The notes beneath the pieces are model-generated. The model was not told where the DNA came from, searched no databases, and saw nothing but the letters and a program-made list of their open reading frames with translations. This document shows, in pieces, positions 48,882-58,728 of a DNA stretch of 64,000 bases. This DNA is from Saccharomycopsis phalli. Lineage: Eukaryota; Ascomycota; Saccharomycetes; Ascoideales; Saccharomycopsidaceae. The stretch is taken from positions 558,001 through 622,000 of the forward strand of contig CP073217.1 of NCBI GenBank assembly GCA_020342235.1, written 5' to 3'. Position 1 is the first letter of the stretch. The number at the start of each line of letters is the position of its first letter. A program made the position numbers and the translations under genes.

Positions 48882-49688
48882 TCAAAAACCATCCATGGTA
48901 TAATCATAATTAATCCCCGGAGTCACACTGGCGATAAACTTCAAGAAAATCACCAAGTATTGGTCCACACGAAGCACCTCTTGGTCCTCATCAATCGTCT
49001 CCCACTCGTCATCCAGTTTGCGACTCTGCTGGGCGGCTTCTGCCCGAGTCATGAGCACTTTCATGACGGTGGCATGGCGACAGGGATGGATCAGAACCGC
49101 GGTTGTGTTGGAGAGAAACGGCGCCTTTTCAATGGTGGCGGTTTTGTCTCTGTACTCACTGGAAATGTCCTCAAACATCTGCTGGGGCGAGATCGGAATG
49201 CCGTTGGCGTCAAACCCCACCAAATACATCTTCGGCACGCGGTACGAGGTGGAGTAGGTGATGTACAAGTCGTAGTGGCGTTTCAGCGAAAGCTCCTCTG
49301 GATCCTCCTCAAACTCGTCCGAGTCAATGTCCTGGATCTCCTGGACTTCTTGCGGTGGCGCTGGGTGGCGGTGGAGATGCGTGGCGGTCCATCCGTCCTC
49401 ATCGGCCTCGGTGTCGTCATTGCCGGCATTCAAGTACGCAAACGCGCGCTGGAACGACGGGACTTTGCGGGTGACGAGAAACTGCTTGTCGTGCGGCAAG
49501 AAGGACTTTTCTAGCGCCTTGTCGCCGACAGGCGCCCAGTCCCAGGTCGGGAACTTGTAGGCAAGATAGTCACCAGCGGCGACAAACTCTTCTGGGGTGA
49601 TTTCCCCCGTGTCCTTGAACGTGGAGCTGTGGCTGATTGGCGTGAGGTACTCTCTGAGCGAGGAAAACGTCGAGCGGAGGTTGTTCAT
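48882..49688 (-). CDS. ATG3: Autophagy E2-like conjugating enzyme Atg3
   Basis: The protein has 268 aa from ATG (CAT at 49686-49688). The frame is open further 5' across the promoter, but MNNLRSTFSSLREYLTPISHSSTFKDTGEITPEEFVAAGDYLAYKFPTWDW is the standard Atg3 start. The catalytic Cys203 lies in VLIHPCRHATVM (HPC motif). The central handle region (about 90-130) is acidic and shorter than in S. cerevisiae Atg3 (310 aa). The end ...GINYDYTMDGF is typical. It transfers Atg8 to phosphatidylethanolamine during autophagosome formation. It diverges from CGI121 with only 91 bp between ATGs, so both must share a promoter. Confidence 0.95.
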   Translation of the reverse strand: MNNLRSTFSSLREYLTPISHSSTFKDTGEITPEEFVAAGDYLAYKFPTWDWAPVGDKALEKSFLPHDKQFLVTRKVPSFQRAFAYLNAGNDDTEADEDGWTATHLHRHPAPPQEVQEIQDIDSDEFEEDPEELSLKRHYDLYITYSTSYRVPKMYLVGFDANGIPISPQQMFEDISSEYRDKTATIEKAPFLSNTTAVLIHPCRHATVMKVLMTRAEAAQQSRKLDDEWETIDEDQEVLRVDQYLVIFLKFIASVTPGINYDYTMDGF

Positions 49689-49779
49689 GGGGAAGATGAG
49701 CAAGATGAGCTGGGAAAAAATATCCGTGACCCCATGTGACCCAGGGCACGGAAAAAAATCGCATCTCAACGGTACCCCA

Positions 49780-50343
49780 ATGACGGTGTATCGGGTAGCC
49801 CAGTTTCCCCGCGAGGTGTTTGCGTGTTTATTTTTGAACGTCGCCAACGCCGACGAAATCAAGCGGCAGGTGGTGCTGCAGAACCCCGAGTACGACTACG
49901 GGTTTGTGGACGCAGGCAACATTTGTTCGATGGAGCAGCTCAATTGTGCGATTGTCAAGACCTTGAGTCTGGCCAAATATGGATCGGGGTGGAAGTCCAA
50001 CGGGATGTATTCGGAGGTGTTGCTCAATTTGTCGCCAAATGATAATATCAGCGATTCGTTGACTCGGTTTGGGCTCGGCAAGACGTTGAAGCATGTGATT
50101 GTGTTGAAGATTGGGCTGGAAGAGGTGGAACAGGAGAAAAAGATGGAGAAACAGATGGAGGAGGTGGAAGAAAAGGTGCGACAGTTGGTCAAGGGAGAAT
50201 ATGTGGGGGAGTTGGACAACAGTCGGTTGGTTCCGGATTATAAGCAGATAAAAAAGAATTACAAGCTTGGGGAGTTGATGGTGGAGGATGAGAGGTTGAG
50301 TGATTTGCTTGTTGGCATGATTCAATTGAGTGATTTCAAGTAG
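49780..50343 (+). CDS. CGI121: KEOPS/EKC complex subunit Cgi121
   Basis: The protein has 187 aa (S. cerevisiae Cgi121: 181) from ATG 49780, the first Met whose downstream sequence matches the family (MTVYRVAQFPREVFACLFLNVANADEI). Other family blocks are GFVDAGNICSMEQLNCAIVKTL, SEVLLNLSPNDNISDSLTRFG and the end LLVGMIQLSDFK. A charged EQEKKMEKQMEEVEEK insertion lies at about 120-140. Cgi121 (human TPRKB) binds tRNA and Bud32 in the KEOPS complex that makes t6A37 on ANN-decoding tRNAs, and it also affects telomeres. Its S. cerevisiae gene has an intron; this one has none. Confidence 0.93.
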   Translation: MTVYRVAQFPREVFACLFLNVANADEIKRQVVLQNPEYDYGFVDAGNICSMEQLNCAIVKTLSLAKYGSGWKSNGMYSEVLLNLSPNDNISDSLTRFGLGKTLKHVIVLKIGLEEVEQEKKMEKQMEEVEEKVRQLVKGEYVGELDNSRLVPDYKQIKKNYKLGELMVEDERLSDLLVGMIQLSDFK

Positions 50344-50369
50344 GGAAGAGGAATGAAAAGTGAAATGAG

Positions 50370-50530
50370 GGAGGAGGAATTAAAAGTAAAATGAGGAGGA
50401 ATTAAAAGTAAAATGAGGAGGAATTAAAAGTGAAATGAGGAGGAATTAAAAGTAAAATGAGGAGGAATTAAAAGTAAAATGAGGAGGAATTAAAAGTGAA
50501 ATGAGGAGGAATTAAAAGTAAAATGAGTAA
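50370..50530. repeat. 22-bp minisatellite after CGI121
   Basis: About seven copies of a 22-bp unit containing gaggaattaaaagtaaaatg, alternating gtaaaa and gtgaaa, starting about 30 bp after the CGI121 stop. Confidence 0.93.
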
Positions 50531-51439
50531 CGGTGAGTAACGGTGAGTGAATGAATAAATAAAAAGTATAAAGTAGGACCTACAAAAAAAGCGATGCAAT
50601 ATACATGTCATTTCAACTAATCATCTAGATTCAATTGTCGTGGAAATTCCACTCTTGTTCTCATTGCACATTCCCACTGCCCAAGCCCAATCCTATATTA
50701 CCGTAAATCAAATGTACATAAAATGCCCTATAATCTTGTACAATTCTCTGTCTCGTTGTAAGCCTATCGCATTGTAATTCTCTCGTCGTAATTCTCGCAT
50801 CGTAATTCTCCAATCGTAATCTCTCACCGTAATCTCTCACCGTAATCTCTCACAGCAATCTCTCATCGTAATTCTGTCTCATCGTCCCCTCTTCTCAGTA
50901 CACCCAGGCATGTCTAAGAGTAAATCACCGCACAGTACATCCCAAGTGGCTTCGTAATCAAGTATATGCAATCAAATGACTAAGTAATTTAGCGAGACTT
51001 TTCATCATCTATTCAATGTCTATTCAACATGTACTCAACGTGTATTAATGTGGATTTCATTCTGTAAGTCGAACATGCTTTAAATTATCCTACAGTAAAT
51101 AGACATGGACAGCACACTGGTCCATGGTCAAATACCACAATAATTGCCAATCTAATCAAGAGCATAGCCATTTTGTATCACATTCCTTGCACTGTATACA
51201 TCAAAAGCAATTTTACAGTGACGCAATGACGTAGCTCGTTAATTAGCTCTGTTTGCATCTCTAGAGGCATGGCGAAAATGATGATGTGCCATTTGGCAAA
51301 CTCAAACCCAAACTTTGTTAAAACGACGGGAACGACGCCAAGAGACAATCTATTAGCGAGAATTTATGAGCATGGAAAGAGAATGGAAAACTAGCAAGAC
51401 TGTTTGTAAACACCAGGTATTGTTGGTGGACAGCTAGGA

Positions 51440-52250
51440 TTATACCACTAAGATGGCAATCAAAATAGGTGGGTGGATAATTATACCAGATGGAAAAATA
51501 CGATATTCAATTGTACAGTTGAGATGGACAAACATGATATTCAATTGTACAGTTACGATGAATAATTATACAACTAAGATGGCCATTATAATATCAGATA
51601 GTCAGTCATGACTGCTGGGATGGATGACTATACAGGTAATATGGGATCATACCAGATGTGGATTAAAACAGCAAGAATAGATAACATACAGATGAGATAG
51701 GGATTAAACCAGATGGACATTAGAATGGCAAGAATAGATAACTATACAGATAAAATAGGGATTATACCAGATAGAAATTATCATAGCAAGGATAGATAAC
51801 TATACAGATAAGATAGGAATTATACCAGATAGAAATTATAATAGCAAGGAGAACTGCAAAGATAAGATAGGCAATTACACCAGATAGGCAATTAAACCAG
51901 ATAGGAATTACACCAGATAGGCAATTACACCAGATATGAATTACACCAGATAGGCATTATACCAGATAGGCATTACATCAGATAGATATTCTACCAGATA
52001 AGCATTACTCCAGATAAGCATTATACCAGATACCATAGACAACTACAACAGATACGATAAACAATCACAATAGCTATGATAGTCAATTATACAGTAAGAT
52101 AGCCCTTTATAACACCAGACAATTATAGCACAAGGTGGTATTTCTAATACCAGATCTCCGATTATACAACCAAATCTCCGATACACAGCCAAAATGTCTG
52201 AGTATACAGCCAAGATATCTGAGCATACAACCAAGATAGTCTTCAACGCT
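51440..52250. repeat. Degenerate array of ATACCAGATAGGAATTA-type units
   Basis: Over about 800 bp, variants of ataccagatag, gcattacaccagata and gaatagataactatacag recur at 13-60 bp intervals, on several scales. It looks like a higher-order array that has decayed. The right end reads into the 3' side of the cyclin gene. Confidence 0.75.
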
Positions 52251-52301
52251 AATATCCACATGAAAACTACATTTGCAACCCCATCTATTCCCACCTATAC
52301 A

Positions 52302-53033
52302 CTAAATCACACCTCGAATCACCCCGCGCACCAAATGAGACAAATCACGCTTGTACTTTGAAAACTCGCCCGCCTCGATGCGTAAATTATAATCAATGTA
52401 CTGGTTGAAGCCCACCTCCAACCGATTCAACTCCGTACGCTTCAATCCGCTCACAGCCGACCACACCAGACTGTTGAGATTCTGCCGGCGAATGCTGTCG
52501 CCAATCGTGTTGCCCGGCTTGGAACGCACGTGATCGTTGTAGAACTTGCTGCTCACCACAAAGCTGGTGACGATTAGCCGCCTAAGGCATACCCGGCTGC
52601 CGTTGTTTTTGAACTCGGGCTTGGCGGCATACACCTTGAGAAACCGAAACAAGTAGAAGATCGCCACAAGAAACTGGTTGACGCCGACACGCGACCGCGT
52701 AAGAAGCGTCTTCAAAAACTGCATCAAGCTGCTGACAGTGGTGGTGCTTTTACCGTTACAGCACACGTCCTCAGGGAAGTTTGTGGTTAGCAGGTCGGCG
52801 ACAATCCTCACAAGAACCTTCATCACGTACTGCCGCCCAAGACCAGCTCTGGGCGGCTCTTTGGAAGGTTCCTGTGGCGACTCGTCGTCGGTGCTGCTGA
52901 CCTCTGAGTCGGTGAGTTCCGGCGTGACGTCGAGCTTCAACAGATTCATGGGCAAGGAAGTTGGTTCGCACTTGAAATGGGACTCGATGGCCAGGTCATA
53001 GCTGGATAACATGGGCAAATGGTGAATAGCCAT
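52302..53033 (-). CDS. Pho80/Pcl-type cyclin
   Basis: The protein has 243 aa from ATG (CAT at 53031-53033); the frame is open upstream but that part lies in the promoter. A PHO80-type cyclin box (PF08613-like) covers about residues 65-225: VLVRIVADLLTTNF, FLKTLLTRSRVGVNQFLVAIFYLFRF, CLRRLIVTSFVVSSKFYNDH and LNRLEVGFNQYIDYNLRI. The N-terminus (30-60) is acidic, with SSTDDESPQEPSKEP, a possible phosphodegron. Such cyclins partner Pho85 in phosphate, glycogen, cell-cycle or amino-acid control. Without alignment the Pcl subfamily cannot be chosen. Three CACGTG boxes lie in its promoter region. Confidence 0.9.
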   Translation of the reverse strand: MAIHHLPMLSSYDLAIESHFKCEPTSLPMNLLKLDVTPELTDSEVSSTDDESPQEPSKEPPRAGLGRQYVMKVLVRIVADLLTTNFPEDVCCNGKSTTTVSSLMQFLKTLLTRSRVGVNQFLVAIFYLFRFLKVYAAKPEFKNNGSRVCLRRLIVTSFVVSSKFYNDHVRSKPGNTIGDSIRRQNLNSLVWSAVSGLKRTELNRLEVGFNQYIDYNLRIEAGEFSKYKRDLSHLVRGVIRGVI

Positions 53034-53694
53034 GGTTAATTCATTGAAAGAAAACAGAAAAGCCGATAGAAGAAAGAAGAAGAAAAAAAAACCCTTTGTT
53101 GAAAAGAAGAAGCGCCAAACACAAAATATCACAATCTCTTCAGAGACACTTTTAATATTTTGACAAATGTGTCGTGCAAAGTGACTCATGCGAAAAATAT
53201 CCCTGATGTCACGTGACACGCCCCCTGGAATACCAGTAGTCACGTGGGTGTGGATGTGATTTTTGACATGTGCCTCATCGCACGTGAGTTGACAGAAATT
53301 CATCCATCTTGTTTTATACCTTGGCCTTTAGCTTGGTAAATCTCGTTTACTAATATTACAGACACTATCGGCAACTTCGCGTGGTGCTTGTTTTCCGCTT
53401 ACTTTCTGGTATATCTACTTCCGTCTCGCGCCTTTTCTCGCCTGGTTTTTTTTTTTGCCCAAGGCCCATGCCGGTTAATTGCGCCGGATAGTTTTTTCAC
53501 TTACTCGACACGGTTCTTTTCTGAATTAGATACACTTGTGCGGAATTTCGAAAATATCCTTCTCTTCCACCACGACTGCTGATTCCCTTGATCCTGATCC
53601 TGATCCCGATCCCGATCCGCTTGCCTGTGCCTGATCCCGGCTCTTATCTTGATCCTTATCTTTCTTGGCCCCTTTTTGCGCCTATCACATTCCC
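53034..53694. promoter_or_regulatory. Divergent promoter with three CACGTG boxes
   Basis: CACGTG lies at 53210-53215 (TCACGTGA context), 53241-53246 (CACGTGGG) and 53281-53286, between the cyclin and C2H2 genes. CACGTGGG is the high-affinity form for Pho4 and TCACGTGA for Cbf1. A short cctgatcc/cccgatcc repeat at about 53590-53640 precedes the C2H2 gene. No gene is seen. Confidence 0.55.
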
Positions 53695-55167
53695 ATGGAC
53701 ACCAACATCGACGCTTCCTTGGAAATAAACTCCCAGTCCTATGCTCAGATGCTCAGGTCGCTTGTCGACGTGCTTTCGAGCGTAGGGACCGACGAGTCTC
53801 CCGACGACATGCAGTTCTTTGAAACGGCCACCGAGGCTCTATTGACCGACTACTGGAATAAAGTCGACGCCTACAAGGGCCGTGTGTTCCATAATAGACT
53901 CACCAACAAGCTCAAGGAGTTGCGGCCCGACGATTCTCTTGCTCGAGTCACATACTTGCGGCTGGCCTTGGAGGAGGCCATTGGCCATCAGACGAGCCAC
54001 AACACAAGCCCGATGTCGCAGAGCAGCAACGAGATCCCAGGGCCGGGTCCCGAGCCTGGGATTGGCAGCTCGTCGACCTCGCGATTCAACTCTGTGTCGA
54101 GCTTCAACTCGTACAGTTCGGCCGACACTGCGCTCAATAGCAAGTACTCTGGGCGAAAACAGGACTATTTGTTTGGTCTGGGCGACTTGGTGTACAGTAG
54201 GACGAAACAGGACGAAAAAATGCCTTTGGAGCCCAACAAACGGCCGCGTTTTGACGACATGTCGTTTCCTCGGATAGGCACGGATATCTTCACCAACGAC
54301 TTGCTCATGGACTCGCAGCATAAGCTGCCGGTGCTGAAGCTCTTGAACTACCCGAATTTCAATCCCAAAGTGCGCCGGTTCAACTACGATGTGAGCAAGC
54401 CGGAGTTGCCTGGGGTTTTTGAAAACGGTCTCAAGCAGAATGGTAGTGGATTGATAAAGAACAATGGCAGTGATTTGATAAAGAACAATGGCAGTAATTT
54501 GATAAAGAACAATGGCAGTGATTTGCTCAAGCACAATGGCAGTGATTTGTACAAGAACAATGGAAATGATTTGTACAAGAACAATGGAAATGACTTGGAC
54601 GCAAACCACTTGAGCCACTTGAACAACTTAAACAACCTTAATGCCAATGACAACTACCCCTCGTCAGACGTCTACGAATTTGTATCGGCGCTCAACACCC
54701 TCAAACTAGGCGTCAACCAGGAAAAACAGTTCCGCAGTCCAGAATACATTCTGTCGCTACGCGAAAGCTTGGAATTTCTACCAGACAAACCAGCCAGCTA
54801 CTATGAGGACTCCAACTTCGACCAGCTGGGCCTGGAAATATACCAAAAGACCAGTGAGAGCGAGTTCAAGGCCCTCAAATGTAAGGACTGCAACTTGTCC
54901 TTCAAGCGGAACTCCGACTTGAAACGACACATCAACATCCATCTCACCGTCTTGCCGCACATTTGCAACAATTGTGGCAAGTCTTTTGCCCGGAAGGACG
55001 CGTTGAAGCGACACTATGGCACCCAGACTTGTCACCGGAACAAACTGAATCAGACGTATATTGGCAACTTGAAATACTTGTCTGAGGAAGAGAAAACCCG
55101 AGACATGTCGAAATCCATGCGGAAAAAAAAACAGCCCGGCATGTTTCCTGACGAACTGCCCACCTAA
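53695..55167 (+). CDS. C2H2 zinc-finger transcription factor
   Basis: The protein has 490 aa from ATG 53695. Two fingers lie near the C-terminus (about 397-455). The first is C-x2-C-x12-H-x3-H (CKDCNLSFKRNSDLKRHINIH). The second is CNNCGKSFARKDALKRHYGTQTCH, where the last ligand is a Cys or a shifted His, so it is atypical. The helix residues (RNSDLKRH, RKDALKRH) suggest G-rich DNA contacts. The N-terminal half has Ser/Thr-rich stretches and a possible structured MLRSLVDVLSS...LLTDYWNKVDAYKGRVF segment (about 18-75). The middle holds KNNGSDLI repeats (24-bp DNA period, about 250-300) and Asn-rich sequence. A nuclear regulator is likely; the target genes and orthologue are unknown. Confidence 0.88.
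   Translation: MDTNIDASLEINSQSYAQMLRSLVDVLSSVGTDESPDDMQFFETATEALLTDYWNKVDAYKGRVFHNRLTNKLKELRPDDSLARVTYLRLALEEAIGHQTSHNTSPMSQSSNEIPGPGPEPGIGSSSTSRFNSVSSFNSYSSADTALNSKYSGRKQDYLFGLGDLVYSRTKQDEKMPLEPNKRPRFDDMSFPRIGTDIFTNDLLMDSQHKLPVLKLLNYPNFNPKVRRFNYDVSKPELPGVFENGLKQNGSGLIKNNGSDLIKNNGSNLIKNNGSDLLKHNGSDLYKNNGNDLYKNNGNDLDANHLSHLNNLNNLNANDNYPSSDVYEFVSALNTLKLGVNQEKQFRSPEYILSLRESLEFLPDKPASYYEDSNFDQLGLEIYQKTSESEFKALKCKDCNLSFKRNSDLKRHINIHLTVLPHICNNCGKSFARKDALKRHYGTQTCHRNKLNQTYIGNLKYLSEEEKTRDMSKSMRKKKQPGMFPDELPT
54438..54600 (+). repeat. Coding 24-bp minisatellite (KNNGSDLI repeats)
   Basis: About seven 24-bp units encode KNNG(S/N)DL(I/Y/L) octapeptides inside the C2H2 gene, in frame. Confidence 0.9.
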
Positions 55168-55506
55168 ATCCGCACCAGGGCCCATGACCATCGATCCCTC
55201 CCAGGGCACGCAACCGGCCGAGACTTGCAGGACAAGAGTGGAGATTTGAATACACCATGCGACGCATCTGGGACACCGATGGTTTAGGACATGCATTCAG
55301 GGGTACGCGAATACGCCCCATGCTTGCGGATTGAACTTAATGGCTCGTATCTATCAACAAAACATGTGTGGTATTGTAACTAGTTTTTTTGTAGCCTGGG
55401 GCCCATTACCACCCTGTGCGGTGCCCGGAGTGCGTATAGTATCACGTGGGACATATCGCATCACGTGTATCGAGTGCGTGTAGCATCCGCAATTTCACTC
55501 TTCATC
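55168..55506. promoter_or_regulatory. RAD1 upstream region with two CACGTG boxes
   Basis: CACGTG lies at 55443-55448 and 55462-55467, 59 and 40 bp upstream of the RAD1 ATG. No gene lies in this 339-bp gap. Confidence 0.5.
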
Positions 55507-58500
55507 ATGTCAGAACCATTATTCGTTCATGATTCCGACCCAGAAGACGAAATCCCACGGGTCCTGAAGCCCCCGGAATCCAGAGAACACGATTCCACGG
55601 CAATTGTCACAATTGACGAGCCGGAAAAACCCACAACGTACGTCGGGTCCGTGGACGTAAACCTGACACTCTCGTTGAAATTCCAGCAGACAATCCTCGA
55701 GGAATTGCTTCTGGAAGACGCATTGCTTGTCTTGGCCAAGGGTCTTGGCCTTGAGTCGGTGGTGGCAAACTTTCTCCATGTGGTGAGCACTCCTTCCACG
55801 AAATATGTACGGCGGAGTTTGGTGATTCTATTGAACGCCAGCGAGCAGGAGAGTTTCCGGATAGGTGAGGAGTTGAACGAGTTGTCGTGGACGGACGATT
55901 CTGGCGACGTTTTTGGTTCCAATGAGCAGCTTGTGCGCCGGTTTGCCGTGATCAAGGGCGAGTCGGTCATTGGCAAAAAACGTCGCGACTTGTACCTCAA
56001 GGGCGGGGTGATCAGCATTAGCCTGCGGATTTTCATTGTAGATCTTCTTTCGGGCATTGTCGACGCGTCGCTTGTCACCGGATTGGTGTTTTTGAACGCC
56101 GATCGGATCTCGGAAACGTCCTCGGAATCGTTTATCATCAACTTTTACCGAAAACACAACTCCTGGGGATTTGTCAAGTGTGTCACCGACGACCCGCAGT
56201 CGCTCATCAACACCGCAAATTCGGATTCAGGTGGCTCCACATTGAGTCCGCTCCGGATCGTGCTCGGAAATATGCGGCTCCACCAGTGCTTGTTGTGGCC
56301 CCGGTTCCACATCAACGTGATTACCTCGTTGAATTCGCAGGCCGAACTAGGCAAGGTCATTGAGATCAAGGTCGCCATGTCGGACTCGATGCAGAAACTC
56401 CAGATTGCCATCTTGTCGTGCCTCAAGGCGCTCTTGTACGAAATCAAGCGACACAACCCGGAACTCACAAAAGAGCTGGCATTGTTTGTCGACATGGAAC
56501 GCGGCGGTGCCCACATGCGGGTCGGAACCGATATTTCCAACGAGGACGACTACTCAAAGTTTCTCGACGACTACTTCCTACCCTCGGTGATGGGCCTCTT
56601 CCACCGGTCGTGGCACCGGATCTCGTGGACCACTAAGCAGTTACTCAGCGACTTGAACATGCTTCGGCGCATGCTCGGTGACTTGGTGACGGCAGACGCG
56701 GTCTCATTCTATGCGTCGGTCGAGCAGGCATTGCACGAGCATCGCAGCGGCATGGACCGCACCAGCAGCCCCTGGCTTATGTTGGACGAGGCAAGTACGA
56801 TTATTTCTTACGCTAAGAAGCGCGTGTTTGCCGTGGAAAAGCGCCTGTATTTGCTCGAGGAGCTTCCAAAATGGGAGCAGCTCGCGCTTCTTCTTGACGA
56901 CATCTTGTCCGACAACCAGGGCAAAGGACCGGTGTTGGTAATGTGCTCACTGGCAGCCACTGTGTCTCAAATCCGCCAATACTTGTCGACTGTGGTTTCC
57001 ACAAAACTGGCGCAGCTTGACCAGCAGCAGTACTCGGGGCGTCGCATGATGCGACGCAAATTTCGCGATTACCGGGCGTGGAAAGACTGCAGTATAAATG
57101 TTTCAAGGGGCATTGGTGAGTCCATTGAGAAACATGAGGCTACGCAGCAGGCACAGGTGCGCGAGCTTTTGCATACCGATGGCGAGTCGGCGCCGGGAAT
57201 AAATGTCTCCAAGACGTTCAGCAAGGAGCCGCTGCAAAGCAAGCGCCGACGCACCCGAGGCGCGGCGTTTGTGGCACAATTGAGCCAAGTCCATACTGCG
57301 GACTTTAACCGGGACGTGGACGCCAAGGTGGAGAGCGAGATTGCAGATGGGATTGTGGCGGAAGCGGATGGGGACTTTAGCGAACAAGAGGAGAGCAGTA
57401 GCGAGGAATATGAGTTGTTGCTGCGGGCGGACGAGATTGTGGTCGAGAAATATGACGCGAAGCACGATGCACAGGTGCTTGACGAGATTGTTCCAGCGCA
57501 CATTGTGATGTACGAACCCAATCTTGCGTTTGTCAGACGCATCGAGGTTTACCAGGCCGAAAACCGGATGGTGGGTCTGAAGACATATGTAATGTTCTAC
57601 GGGTCATCGGTTGAGGAGCAAGGGTATCTCACGCGGATCCGCAAGGAAAAGCAGGGCTTCACGCGTCTTGTCAAGGAAAAGGGTGACATGGCCAAGGAGT
57701 TTCGGCACGAATCCGGAGGCGACTGGACCAGCACAAAAGGAAATACGAGGATTGCCGGTGGACACAGCATTGTCGAAAACCGGAAGGTAATTGTGGACAC
57801 TCGGGAGTTCCGATCAGCATTACCAAGCATATTGTTTCGCGAAGGCTTTGACGTGGTGCCGTGTGTACTTACCGTAGGGGATTACATTTTGTCTCCAAAA
57901 GTGTGCGTGGAGCGCAAGTCAGTTCCGGACTTGATTGGGTCGTTTGAAAAGGGCAATCTCTTTAGCCAGTGCACACGAATGTTCCGGTACTACGAGACGG
58001 TGATTCTTCTAATTGAGTTTGACCAGGGTAAGTCGTTTGCATTGAACCCGTTTGTGGAGTTTCGGAACCGCTATGAGTCTCGGCTATTAAAGGGTCGTAT
58101 GAAGGATACACATTCGGCCAAGAAGTCGCTAGAGGACGTGCGGCTCAAGCTCGCCATGCTTTTGCTTGCGTTTCCAAGTCTCAGGGTTATTTGGTCCCCA
58201 TCTCCGTACCGGACCGCCGAGATGTACCGGGCGTTGAAGGCCGGGCAAGATGAACCGGATACGGCAGTGGCGATAGCTGCAGGGTCGGAATACGAGCCGG
58301 GCAGCTTTCCGGTAGGTGAGATCCAGCACAATGACCCCGCAATTGACATGTTGAAGAGCATTCCGGGGATAAACGATGCGAATATCGGCGAGGTTGTACG
58401 GCACGTGAGGTCGATACGAGAGCTTGTGGATTTGCAAGAGTGGGAATTGGCGTTGCTAATTGGCGATGAAAATGCAAACAAGGCGTACAGATTTATAAAT

Positions 58501-58515
58501 CAAAATATTATATAA
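55507..58515 (+). CDS. RAD1: XPF/Rad1 structure-specific DNA endonuclease subunit
   Basis: The protein has 1002 aa (S. cerevisiae Rad1: 1100) from ATG 55507. The N-terminal two-thirds is the degenerate helicase-like region of XPF (LKFQQTILEELLLEDALLVLAKGLGLESVVANFLH, later LLDDILSDNQGKGPVLVMCS). The ERCC4 nuclease domain (about 755-900) has GDYILSPKVCVERKSVPDLIGSF, with the catalytic VERKxxxD at about residues 800-806 intact. C-terminal HhH motifs (about 945-1000: MLKSIPGINDANIGEVVRHVRSIRELVDL) dimerise with Rad10. The enzyme cuts 5' of lesions in nucleotide-excision repair and removes 3' flaps in recombination. It is convergent with a velvet-domain gene 213 bp away. Confidence 0.97.
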   Translation: MSEPLFVHDSDPEDEIPRVLKPPESREHDSTAIVTIDEPEKPTTYVGSVDVNLTLSLKFQQTILEELLLEDALLVLAKGLGLESVVANFLHVVSTPSTKYVRRSLVILLNASEQESFRIGEELNELSWTDDSGDVFGSNEQLVRRFAVIKGESVIGKKRRDLYLKGGVISISLRIFIVDLLSGIVDASLVTGLVFLNADRISETSSESFIINFYRKHNSWGFVKCVTDDPQSLINTANSDSGGSTLSPLRIVLGNMRLHQCLLWPRFHINVITSLNSQAELGKVIEIKVAMSDSMQKLQIAILSCLKALLYEIKRHNPELTKELALFVDMERGGAHMRVGTDISNEDDYSKFLDDYFLPSVMGLFHRSWHRISWTTKQLLSDLNMLRRMLGDLVTADAVSFYASVEQALHEHRSGMDRTSSPWLMLDEASTIISYAKKRVFAVEKRLYLLEELPKWEQLALLLDDILSDNQGKGPVLVMCSLAATVSQIRQYLSTVVSTKLAQLDQQQYSGRRMMRRKFRDYRAWKDCSINVSRGIGESIEKHEATQQAQVRELLHTDGESAPGINVSKTFSKEPLQSKRRRTRGAAFVAQLSQVHTADFNRDVDAKVESEIADGIVAEADGDFSEQEESSSEEYELLLRADEIVVEKYDAKHDAQVLDEIVPAHIVMYEPNLAFVRRIEVYQAENRMVGLKTYVMFYGSSVEEQGYLTRIRKEKQGFTRLVKEKGDMAKEFRHESGGDWTSTKGNTRIAGGHSIVENRKVIVDTREFRSALPSILFREGFDVVPCVLTVGDYILSPKVCVERKSVPDLIGSFEKGNLFSQCTRMFRYYETVILLIEFDQGKSFALNPFVEFRNRYESRLLKGRMKDTHSAKKSLEDVRLKLAMLLLAFPSLRVIWSPSPYRTAEMYRALKAGQDEPDTAVAIAAGSEYEPGSFPVGEIQHNDPAIDMLKSIPGINDANIGEVVRHVRSIRELVDLQEWELALLIGDENANKAYRFINQNII

Positions 58516-58728
58516 TCGTGTGCTATAAATTTGGCGGGTATTTTGTAGTCGGATTAGGGCTGGCGATTTAAAAAATCCTCTACTCACGCACTGGCTAATT
58601 TTTCTCCTCATTTTAGCTATTCTTCTCCTCTTGACTTGTTTACCTATATTCTTTACCTCACTTGCTCACAGTCATAATCACGCAATCTTTGTCTTTCTCT
58701 CCCTTTCTCCTTCTCTCCCTTCACTTTC

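Larger units (their letters stand above)
50344..52301. other. Two-kb intergenic region full of tandem repeats
   Basis: A sharp 22-bp array (50370-50530) is followed by cgtaatctctca repeats (50765-50880) and a long degenerate array (51440-52250). No gene is seen. Confidence 0.7.
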
